A stretch of 64,000 bases of DNA from Nothopassalora personata. Its lineage: Eukaryota > Ascomycota > Dothideomycetes > Mycosphaerellales > Mycosphaerellaceae. The stretch covers positions 3,256,599 to 3,320,598 of the forward strand of contig CM066294.1 of assembly GCA_033816765.1 (NCBI GenBank), in the 5' to 3' direction. The notes below the pieces were generated by a model. That model ran no database searches, was not told where the DNA came from, and was given only the letters and a program-made list of their open reading frames with translations. Positions within the stretch are counted from its first letter, which is position 1. Each line of letters begins with the position of its first letter. The translations under genes and the position numbers were made by a program. This document shows, piece after piece, positions 55,567-64,000 of the stretch.

Positions 55567-55885
55567 TGTTACGGATTGGTCTAGGGAAGCCCGTAGCCAA
55601 CCAATCGATGCCAGCAGACCAGCGGATGCACCCGATATGCAGAGTGCTCTCAGTGCTCTCGGGTGCTCTCTCGAGAGAGCAGAGAGAGCAGAGAGAGCAG
55701 GAAAGATCACGCCAAGACACGGCACTATATAGACGACGCTCTTTTGCAAGTAGATAGGAGCCTCGTGCTCAACTCATTTTAAGTATACACCATATACTGT
55801 TTGGGACCACTACCTTCTCAACGAGTCAGAGACATCACTGCAAAGATCCAAGCCCAGTTGGGATAACGTACAGCGGTTCCTAACA
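55567..55885 (+). repeat. 3' LTR of the gag-only element
   Basis: 319 bp. Compared with the 5' LTR it has T for C and A for G near the start (GGATTGGTCTAGGG) and G for A near 55840. It is preceded by the purine tract at 55553-55566. Confidence 0.93.
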
Positions 55886-55890
55886 ATATT

Positions 55891-57060
55891 GTTAGTATCT
55901 CTATACTATCTAACCCTAGTAACCCGTCTTAGATAGGTCTAATAGACCCGCCCGATTTATAGATTACTATATCTTCCCTTTAGTAATTTTCTTCCCTCGA
56001 GATATCGGAACTCTCCCCTAGAATTCTTCGACGGCTTCCTAGCTTAATTATACTACTCCTTAAGAATAGTATACTCTATAAGTAGTTACCTTCGCTATAG
56101 AAGAGTAAGCCGGTCCTTAAGCTCGGCGTGCCTACCTAGACGTTTAACGTCGGCCTCTTAAGACCTCTACCGGCGTTCTATAGACTTAAGCGGGTCTATA
56201 ACACTTTCCTAGTTAACCCGTTACTACCTATACTCCTTACCTATAACCTTAAGCTAATCGTATCCCACCGACATTTTATTATACGTAGTAGCTCGTTCCG
56301 TTTAACCTAAAAGCTCGATAGGCGTAAGAGCGGCGAACTCGACTACGCGGTTATACGGTACGAACTAGTATAGGTTCTCGACTTATATATATAAGCTATC
56401 GAAAACAATAAAGTAACATAACTACTACCCGCTCGAGAATAAGATAACTTAGATTATCTAGGTCGGATATATACGTATAGTAGTAACTAAGCGCTATAGC
56501 TACCCCTAACTCGTATTAATATAGCTTATACTACTACCTACTCGAGAGTAATATAACTTAGATTGTCTAAGCCAAGTATATACGTAGCGTACGTACTCGC
56601 CGGTAAGCGCCGCCAAGTTTAGTATATATTAATTAGCAATTAATAGAGTTACGCGGTAGCGGCGTTATACGTGTACGCGCCGGGCCCGTACCGACGCTAG
56701 CGCGACGCTAGAGCCGAGCTTATTTTTATTTACATTATAGCTTTAGATAAGTATCCTATTCTACTATACTAGATTACTAGTAAACTCGGGAACGTCGTCT
56801 AGCTTTATAATATAGTCCGTTCTTACTAGACGGCCGGTATATACGCGTAAACGTAAACGCGGCCCGCGGGTCTATACGTATACCGGTAAAGCTTATCCTC
56901 TTTTTTCTCGATACTTAAACCTATCTATCTATATTATACTACCGCGCCGACTACTCTTTTCCGCTTACCTAGACCTCTCTAAGCTAGAGCACATTTCTAC
57001 TATCTATTAGCCCGTACCCTATACCTACTCGATATATAACTATACTAACTATACTAGAGC
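55891..57060. other. RIP-mutated spacer between the two helicase remnants, with a local repeat
   Basis: No gene recognised. Two similar segments about 115 bases apart (near 56420-56480 and 56535-56590) share CTCGAGARTAAKATAACTTA and a CTTAGATT.TCTA palindrome. A palindromic CTTAGATAGGTCTAA is at about 55928. It probably combines the 3' region of the RecQ remnant and the 5' region of the SNF2 remnant. Confidence 0.4.
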
Positions 57061-57728
57061 TTACTATATTAGAGCGTAAACGCCGCCGCGACGAGGACCT
57101 ACTCGACCCCGGACGCCCTACTAAGTAATCCGTCTTCTAGCGGCTACTAGTAAAGTCGAAGGCTATCGTTAATAGTAATATAACGCTATTAGACCTCGAT
57201 AGCGTATCGGATAATAGTACTTCCCCTTTTACGACGAAGGACTCCCTCCTAAAGCAGCGCGCTAACTAGAACTCGAGCCCTAGACGCCCCGCGAAGAGAC
57301 CTACCTCTAAGCGGCCGGATATTAAGTCTAAGGAGTTCGTTAATAGCGAGGACTCGACGTTAGACCGCGATAGCGCTATTTCTCCCGTACGAAAGCCTCG
57401 CACTAAGAATCGTCGCGCCTATAAAGGCGAGGGAAATAGCCGGAGTCGGGTCGCGACTACGAAAGACGTTCGCCCTAAGCGTAAAGCTTAATAGAAATAG
57501 TACCTCTAGGAGTGCGCCGACTACCTCGAGGAGCTAGTCGCTAACGGACGGCCCGTTAGTCCCTTTAACCTAGCCTAGGGTATCTACGTCTCCGGCCTCG
57601 AACTCCGGTAGATTAAGTTATCGAATAATTACCTCCGTAGCTACCTCGGCGTAACCGATATAGAGGACTTTAAGCCGCTCTACGCACTACTCGCGCCTAC
57701 CCTCTAATAGTAGGGTAAGGGCTATTAG

Positions 57729-57835
57729 GTGTGTATTTATCCCCGTAAATTGCTTAAAAGTACCTAACTTAGAGAGGTCTAAGTTCTTCGCGTAGTTAGA
57801 CCCGTCTAAGTTAGGGGCTTTTATCGGTTATTTAG
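57729..57835 (+). repeat. Intron of the SNF2 remnant with two palindromes
   Basis: GTGTGT...TTTAG. Palindromes: AACTTAGAGAGGTCTAAGTT (57766-57785) and TTAGACCCGTCTAA (57796-57809). Confidence 0.6.
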
Positions 57836-59213
57836 ATACGGACTTAGTGTCTTCTAAGTTCGGTACCGATTAGCCGTAATCGTTACTCGGCCGCGTACTA
57901 ACCCGTCGACTAGGACTCCTTCGGTATCGTATACGAAGACGGCGACGAGGAAGACCGCCCTAGTACTATCCCGAAGCTCTTTATACGCTAACTCCTCGAA
58001 CTAGACGCTAAGTCCCTCGCGGTATCTACCCTTACCGCCGACCCCGACGACGACACTACCTTTAATACGGCTTTAAATAGCGGCGCCTTCCCTACTACTA
58101 GGCCGTAGAAAGGCCGTCGGGCATTGCTCTACGCCCTCCAAACCGCTTATAAGATGTATTACGCCGTAAATAGGCACTAGGCGAAGATAGATCTCGAGTA
58201 TTCTAATGTCCGCTATCTACCGGACATCTTCTTCGGTACTCCCCTCGACCCTACCCTACCGGTCGTATACCCGGTCGAGGGCTTCCCTATACGCGGCGAG
58301 GACCTCTTCCGCGCGCTTAATATTATCTATTAGTACTACTACTATCGCTAGGTTAAGGGTAATAGTACTAGTAAGGTCCGTAGTAAGGACGACCTCGCTA
58401 AGCCGTAGAATGTCTAGAAACCTACGGGTAAATTGTCGCCCGTCGTCTACGTCCCGGTCGCACCCGCCCGTACTAATAACGAGTAGTAGGATCGCCGCTA
58501 CCGAGTAGCTATAGCGACATTAGCCGATGCTAGTAGCGGCATTCGAGGCATCTCCTCGTTCGAGCTAGCCGAAGAATACTAGGCCGCTCGTAACAACCGC
58601 AAAGACGCTACCCTAGCCGCGTTAGATAGTATTATTTACGGTTTATTTAGCATTACGCCTACTATAGAGTTTTTTTAGCGCCTCGATACTATAATACCGG
58701 ACGTCCGTAACCAATTAATAGTCTACCTTACCGAAGGCGTAGAGATTCTATTCGAATCGCCGAGCCGTATTAATAATATAGGGTTTAAGGAGGTTATAGG
58801 CCCGGAGGCGATTAGCTACTAGAAACCCTTCGCGCTATAAGAGCTTAAGGACGATATCCCGGTAACGACGATAACCGGTAAGGCCTTTACTAAGCTAAGT
58901 AGCGACATAAACGGCTAGAGCGCCTACTTACCCTCCTTCGAAGACGCCGTAAAGTATCTCGACCTAGACATTAAACACCGTTCGGACGGTACGAACGACC
59001 CGATTAGCGAACTCCCCTTCGCTATCCGCGCTAGTAGCCTATGCCTAAAGCCCTAGTAGGCTACCGCCGCTACCTAGGCGGCCCGTATACTTCGCTCCCC
59101 TATACGCTCGTATATCCTAGGCGACGACGTCGGACTCGGTAAGACCCTAGAGGTCTACCTAACGTTAATGCGACTAGCCGAGTAGACTTACTCGACGCTC
59201 CGGGACTACCGAG

Positions 59214-59337
59214 GTACGTCTCCCTTACGTTCAATTATCGCCTTACTTAGATAGGTCTAAGTCTCGCGGTAGCTTAGACCCGTCTAAGTTAGGTGTCGCG
59301 TTTATTTGCGTTTTACTCTATACTAATTCCTATGTAG
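59214..59337 (+). repeat. Intron of the SNF2 remnant with two palindromes
   Basis: GTACGT donor, a TACTAAT branch-like site and a TATGTAG acceptor. Palindromes: ACTTAGATAGGTCTAAGT (59245-59262) and CTTAGACCCGTCTAAG (59273-59288). Confidence 0.7.
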
Positions 59338-59365
59338 CTACCTACTATACCTATCTCGAGGAGCT

Positions 59366-59432
59366 CGACTACGACGACTACGACGACTACGACGACTACG
59401 ACGACTACGACGACTACGACGACTACGACGAC
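59366..59432 (+). repeat. Microsatellite with a GACTACGAC unit
   Basis: About seven tandem copies of the 9-base unit inside the SNF2 remnant, encoding an Asp/Tyr-rich run in frame. Confidence 0.85.
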
Positions 59433-60793
59433 ACGCCGGCGCGCCGCGCCGCGTTTACCGAGATTACTAGCCCTCGCCTACTCTATCGTCCGGTCCTTAC
59501 TATCTACCCCCCTAACGGCCTATCCGCCTAGATTACCGACGGTACTAGATATATATATATACCTAGTTAGCGTAACTACTTCCGCGTAGTTACCTTCTAC
59601 TCCCTCGGTAAGTCTAATATAACGACTCGGTTGGGCAACTACGAATGTATCGTACCGAACACCTTAGCGGGTCTCGAGGCCTTCGTAGCTACCCTCGATC
59701 CCGACGATATTATAACCTCTAAGACTATTATTATTACTACGAATTAGTTATAGCACGGGAAAGTCCTTAAGCCCGGCGTATTCTACTAGACCCGCCTTAA
59801 GAAGCGTAAAGCCCGTAAGGCCCGTAAGGATAGTAAGAACGGTAGACTATAGGCTAACGATAATAGCGACCTCGACGCCCGCGTAGAGACTACTACCGAC
59901 AGCGACCCCGATAGTAATACCGACCGTAACGGCGTAAAGCCGCGGCGGCTATCGCTAGGTCCGTCCTAGAAGTACGCGAGGCGACGTCCGCTACTACCGG
60001 ATATTACCGATAACCGCCTATTACTTACTAACCCTACGATGTTTAGTTACGTAGTTAAAGACGAGGCTTATAATCTCGTTAACCCCTATACCCTCTAGAG
60101 CGATACGATCTACTAACTTTAGCCCCTTATCGGCTTTATCCTAGTTACGGCTACCGTGTTCCGTAATACGATCGTAGACGCCGGCGCTCTACTCCGATTT
60201 CTATTTTAGTATATTAGGAAGCTCCTAGTACCGGAATTAGTAGAAGACGGCCTTAACCTAGCCTCCTACCGCTCGCTAGGCGCGGAGTTTACCCGGGACT
60301 ACTATCGCAATTAGTTCGCTATCCCCGATACGCCGTCTCCCCTCTACTAAGGCTATACTCTCGCCTAGGTCTACCTTACCGCCCTCTATCCCGGCCGCTT
60401 TATCTAGAGCGTTACGGCCGAAGACGGCTCCGCTATTTTCTCCGCTCTGCTAGCGCTAGGCATTATCTAGCTACGCCGCGTTAAGGGCTAGAAGATCCGA
60501 GTCTTTAACTACGAAATAGTTATCTACGATAGTATCCCTCCCCTAACCTTCGTCTACCTCGAGGCCCGGGCCGATCCTATCTCCGCCGCCCTATACGACC
60601 TAGCCTACGACACATACCTAGGCTCTAGTAAGGCGCCGAAGCTATTTACTATCGACGAGGACGACGACGCGATAGATACTAGCGGCTACGCTACCTCCCT
60701 CCGCCGGTTACTTGTCCTTACCGCTAACTACCCGCTTACTACTCGACTACTAGCCCGCCGCGTCGATACTAAGTCTAAGACCGTCTCTAAATT

Positions 60794-60892
60794 ATAAGTT
60801 ACTCCCCGACTTAGATTAGTCTAAGTCGTTAATTTACTTAGACCTTTCTAAGTCATATATATCTCCGCGCTATGTTCTATAGACTAGGCTAA
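60794..60892 (+). repeat. Intron of the SNF2 remnant with two palindromes, donor mutated
   Basis: It begins ATAAGT where GTAAGT is expected (G-to-A, RIP-type) and ends TTCTATAG. Palindromes: GACTTAGATTAGTCTAAGTC (60808-60827) and ACTTAGACCTTTCTAAGT (60836-60853). Confidence 0.6.
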
Positions 60893-62020
60893 CCGCGTTA
60901 TATAGGGCCTATAGCGAGACCGATCCGTTCTCCTTCTACTACGCCTCTACGAAGAACGATCTCTAGTCTTATAAGCCTAATACCCGGGCCGAGTGTCTTA
61001 ATTGGATTATTCGGTCGTCCCTTAAGTATTAGATCTTAGTCTTCCTACTCTACCGACACCTAGTCTAGGAGAATAAAAAGGTTATTATCTACTACTACGA
61101 ACCTATCTCGATTATGCTAGCGGAAATCGTCTATGTTCTCCTCGGATTCGAGTACCGCATTATCCGGGCCGGTATTAAGAACCGCACCCGCGTACTCGCC
61201 GAACGAGCCTTTAATACTGACCCTCGTATATAGGTTCTTATCTATTCCTTGCGCTCGGCTACCGAGTCTACGAATCTTTAGGAAGGTAGCTACGTTATAA
61301 TCGTTATAGACTACCTAAGTCTACGCGCTATCTTATAGATAGGCGGCCGGATAAACCGAATCGGTTAGCTCTACGCTATAATATACTACATCCTATATAC
61401 CAACGAGAGCGTCGACTAGGCGCTATAGGCTAAGTACTAAAGCCGGTTCGTCGAGTAGGTTAAGGTTACCGCTAAGATAGATCCCGTACGTATAGACACT
61501 ATTCGCCGCGACGACCCCTTCGGACGCCCGTAGGATAAGGAGTTTGTATTACGGCTCGCTAATAATAACGAAGAGGTCCTCGCCCGCCGTAACTCCGATA
61601 TCGAGGGTCGTATATTAAACGTCCTCGCCGATACCCTTATACGATCTATGTTCGGTATCTGTACTACCCGTACATACCCCGCCTAGCTCGACCTTAAGGA
61701 TACGCGGAAGAAGAATATACTCCCGGACGAATAACTGTTCCGCTTCGCCCTCGGTAGCCTTCCCGCGCGAGAGCTCCTTACTAAGCTTAAGGCCGAGAAG
61801 AAACCTACGACCTCCGCTCCTACTAAACTATATCCCGACGCGCGTCTAGAAGTTAGCTTAACCCCTAAGACCGAGACGCCCGGTTTAGGCGTATATAAGT
61901 TCCGCGACGTCCCGGCCGCGAACTTTAACATAAAGAAGGTTACTACGTACATCCTCGATACCGCCGATAAGGTTATATCGTCTTCTAACGCTACCCGAAT
62001 CGCCTATCTTACCCGGACCG

Positions 62021-62131
62021 GTAAGTTAAGTATGTTCCGACTTAGAAAGATCTAAGTCTCTATAGTAGTTAGATCTTTCTAAGCCGGGTCGTTTAGTTAT
62101 CCGCTTTTATCCGGGCTTAGTTACTAACTAG
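62021..62131 (+). repeat. Intron of the SNF2 remnant with two palindromes
   Basis: GTAAGTT donor, TTACTAAC branch site and CTAG acceptor. Palindromes: GACTTAGAAAGATCTAAGTC (62039-62058) and TTAGATCTTTCTAA (62069-62082). Confidence 0.7.
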
Positions 62132-62545
62132 CTTATAGACATCCTCGAGGCCGTAGTAAAATCCGTCAACTACCCCTCCGATTATATTAAGGCCGCGTTA
62201 TCGGCCTCTTGTACTACGGATACCGCTAATAGGCGGGACACCCCGTAGCGCTCCCCTTCTCCCGATAGCGAGTCCGCTAACGACGAAGGCGAGTCTACCG
62301 ACGACGAAGGCGAGGGCACCGACGACGAAGGTGAGGGTAATAACGACGATAGCGAGGGTAATAACGACGATACTCTTTCGTAAGGTACTAGACACCTAGA
62401 CTAGTCGCTTTAGACACGAATAACTCCTCGCTACGTCCTAGGCAACCTACGGTATACATCGAGGCGGCTAGCGCTACTAGATACCCGCGGCTCTAAGGGT
62501 CGCGCGTAAGGGTTAGGTTAGTTCCGAATTAGCTAGACGTGTTAG

Positions 62546-62650
62546 GTAGTAGCTACTAGGCCTAGATAGATCTAAGTCTATAAATGTTTTTAGCCTCTAT
62601 CTTTCGGCTTAGACCTTTCTAAGTAATGTGTTATTTCTATTACCTATAAT
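62546..62650 (+). repeat. Probable intron of the SNF2 remnant with two palindromes
   Basis: GTAGTA donor-like start. Palindromes: CCTAGATAGATCTAAG (62561-62576) and CTTAGACCTTTCTAAG (62608-62623). The acceptor is not clear and may be mutated. Coding-like sequence resumes with DVVYATRVITSD. Confidence 0.5.
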
Positions 62651-62789
62651 CCCGACGTCGTTTACGCTACCCGCGTTATTACGTCCGACCCCGTTTATAC
62701 CCTATTAAACGTAGCGCGTATAATACTACTTGTAATAAGCCGATATATATCGCTATACTTCGCCTCTAGTTTGGCGTAGCCTAATCTTA

Positions 62790-63560
62790 TATTGTTAGTA
62801 GAATCCCCGTAGGTTAGGGTACTATTAGCCGCTATCTAGTATCGTTGTATATAGTATCCTTTAGTATACCGAGCTCGGTACCCTATTGCGTTTATTCTTA
62901 GAGCTATCCTCGTTAGGGTATATTATAGAAGATTATATCCCTACTATTCCTACGTACTATGTCTATAGTATATCTAACGCTCTAGTCTTTCCTATTATCC
63001 GTCCCTTAGTAGCGATAATAACGCCTTAATACTATTACACCCGTCCTCGTATAATACCTCCTCGCATTCCGCTCGATCGGCTAGGGTAGCGTCTAAGATT
63101 ATCTGTATAGCCTCCTTTAGTTTCCGCCCCTAATATATAACATCGCGAGGCCCCTACGTAGAGGGCGGTAGCGTCTCCTAAACTCTCTTATTATTAGCAT
63201 CCTTACTATTTGTCGCCTCTACGTCGGGTCCCTTCCGAATACGACCTTTCCTCGATCTCTTTGCGCTAATCGAGCCCCCGCCCCTACTCGATACTTTCCT
63301 CTTCGCGCTATAAACTAGCCCTAATAGAAGTCTATAGATCTCGATCTTATCCTCTTTTAGCTCTAGAAAGAAAGCGTCGGCGCGACGACGCCCTATTTAG
63401 TCCCCGGTACCGATAGCTTATACTATATAATCGATGTCGGCACCGATTACCGACGTCTTCCTCGATAATCGCCTCGCGGACGCTCCCCTTATGTCGCTAG
63501 CTAGACGGTACTATCGAGCGCGGAGCTATTCTCTCTTTATATTGGCGATTAATAATCCGC
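62790..63560 (-). pseudogene. Third subtelomeric gene remnant, opposite strand, unknown family
   Basis: On the minus strand from about 63560 the frame reads ADAFFLELKEDKIEIYRLLL, then a basic stretch (SISAKRSRKGRIRKGPDVEA), then KLKEAIQIILDATLADRAEC and NSIKALLSLL. Interruptions are mainly TAG at Gln-like positions, so this is probably a real gene destroyed by RIP. It converges with the SNF2 remnant. No family recognised; the ends are approximate. Confidence 0.45.
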
Positions 63561-63784
63561 CTTTACAATAGATAGCGATACTAAATAGGATACGTTTAGG
63601 CGCGCTTAATAGGTTGAGGAAGCTAAGGTCGTAACCGTCTCGTACTTCGTTAAACTAATCTAGGCCCTATTTGTCTTTGATAATACGTAGGCTACTACGT
63701 CAAGTAGCGTCTATCGAAGTGCCTAGTATAATACCTACCTTTACGAAGTTATCGTATTTAAGATGCTATAGGAATGCTATTAGC

Positions 63785-64000
63785 TTAGGGTTAGGGTTAG
63801 GGTTAGGGTTAGGGTTAGGGTTAGGGTTAGGGTTAGGGTTAGGGTTAGGGTTAGGGTTAGGGTTAGGGTTAGGGTTAGGGTTAGGGTTAGGGTTAGGGTT
63901 AGGGTTAGGGTTAGGGTTAGGGTTAGGGTTAGGGTTAGGGTTAGGGTTAGGGTTAGGGTTAGGGTTAGGGTTAGGGTTAGGGTTAGGGTTAGGGTTAGGG
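63785..64000 (+). repeat. Telomere, 36 TTAGGG repeats
   Basis: 216 bases of perfect TTAGGG directed 5' to 3' toward the right end, as expected for a right chromosome end. It starts abruptly after TAGC with no degenerate repeats. The length probably reflects where the assembly stops. Confidence 0.99.

Larger units (their letters stand above)
53485..55885 (+). mobile_element. Non-autonomous LTR element: gag plus antisense gene, no pol
   Basis: 2401 bp with two 319-bp LTRs (TGTTACGGAT...GGTTCCTAACA) and target duplication ATATT at 53480-53484 and 55886-55890. The LTRs differ at three positions I could see, all transitions. Inside are gag with a zinc knuckle (+), then only about 100 bases, then an intact antisense gene (55493-54933), then a purine tract AGAAGGGGGATGG directly before the 3' LTR. 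Protease, RT, RNase H and integrase are completely absent. This resembles the TR-GAG elements described in plants, with an added antisense gene. Its LTR start and purine tract closely match those of the Gypsy at 37604-44485, a possible helper family. Confidence 0.92.
57061..62780 (+). pseudogene. RIP-degraded SNF2-type helicase reading toward the telomere
   Basis: The old frame shows motif I YILGDDVGLGKTLEVYLTL (59111-59167), motif II DEAYNLVNP (about 60060-60088, normally DEAH), motif III LVTATVFRN (about 60143-60170), LIMLAEIVYVLLGFEYRI (about 61110-61165) and motif VI GGRINRIG (61341-61369), with SLRSATEST before it. The order and sequence are SNF2/Swi2-like, distinct from the RecQ remnant upstream. 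Near the C-terminus is an acidic repeat (DDEGE-type, 62280-62370). Stops are nearly all TAG/TAA at Gln/Trp-like positions. Five introns (near 57729, 59214, 60794, 62021 and 62546) carry paired palindromes. The start and end are approximate. Together with the RecQ remnant it suggests a helicase-rich subtelomere. Confidence 0.8.

Noticed and set aside
61683..62395. Minus-strand frames at 61683-61952 and 62198-62395
   Set aside because: Antisense shadows of the SNF2 remnant; the second is the complement of its acidic repeat and only looks hydrophobic.
57061..62780. Treating the SNF2 remnant as a second RecQ copy
   Set aside because: Motifs DDVGLGKT, DEA(H)N and GRINRIG are SNF2-type, while the upstream gene has GSGKS and SGRAGRDG.

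Overview
This window is the right-hand end of a chromosome from a filamentous ascomycete (Pezizomycotina, most likely Dothideomycetes). The last 216 bases are 36 uninterrupted TTAGGG repeats. Genes have 50-150 bp introns with GT...AG ends, and the gene content is typical of these fungi: Rpt5, a UCH peptidase, a fungal rhodopsin-like membrane protein, a PHD protein and a GH78 rhamnosidase. Long stretches are heavily mutated in the manner of repeat-induced point mutation (RIP): CpA/TpG is depleted, TpA is abundant, CpG is kept, and most stops in old reading frames sit at former Gln or Trp codons.

Layout. 1-5615: a RIP-degraded Ty1/Copia element on the minus strand, cut by the window edge. 5.7-23.1 kb: a gene island that is not RIP-mutated, with a PHD-finger protein, a frameshifted unknown gene, a rhodopsin-like membrane protein, a UCH-family ubiquitin hydrolase divergent from proteasome ATPase Rpt5, an ELRNRIY-motif protein, an unknown 201-aa protein, an ABCG pseudogene, a sugar-transporter pseudogene and an intact GH78 alpha-L-rhamnosidase. 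23.2-36.5 kb: RIP-mutated repeats and a Tad-like LINE, split by a pristine 7.7-kb Ty3/Gypsy element with identical LTRs. 36.5-53.5 kb: a degraded RecQ-type helicase gene broken by three insertions: a RIP-mutated Gypsy chromovirus, a pristine Copia element with very short LTRs, and (at the end of the recognisable helicase) a 2.4-kb non-autonomous LTR element. 57.1-62.8 kb: a RIP-degraded SNF2-type helicase reading toward the telomere, with unusual palindrome-bearing introns. 62.8-63.6 kb: a degraded gene on the opposite strand. 63785-64000: the telomere.

Most interesting observation: two LTR elements in the window share the same extra gene, encoded antisense to gag/pol just inside the 3' LTR. 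It is a cysteine-rich, Zn2Cys6-like finger followed by a long charged coiled coil and an acidic tail. One copy is intact, in the small gag-only element at 53485-55885; the other is RIP-mutated, in the full-length Gypsy at 37604-44485. The two elements also share LTR termini and polypurine tract, which suggests an autonomous/non-autonomous pair in which pol was lost but gag and the antisense gene were kept.

Three elements (Gypsy 25189, Copia 44862, gag-only 53485) show little or no RIP although each sits inside heavily RIP-mutated DNA. RIP may have stopped or become rare before they arrived. All gene structures were spliced by hand and family assignments come from motif recognition; no database search was possible.
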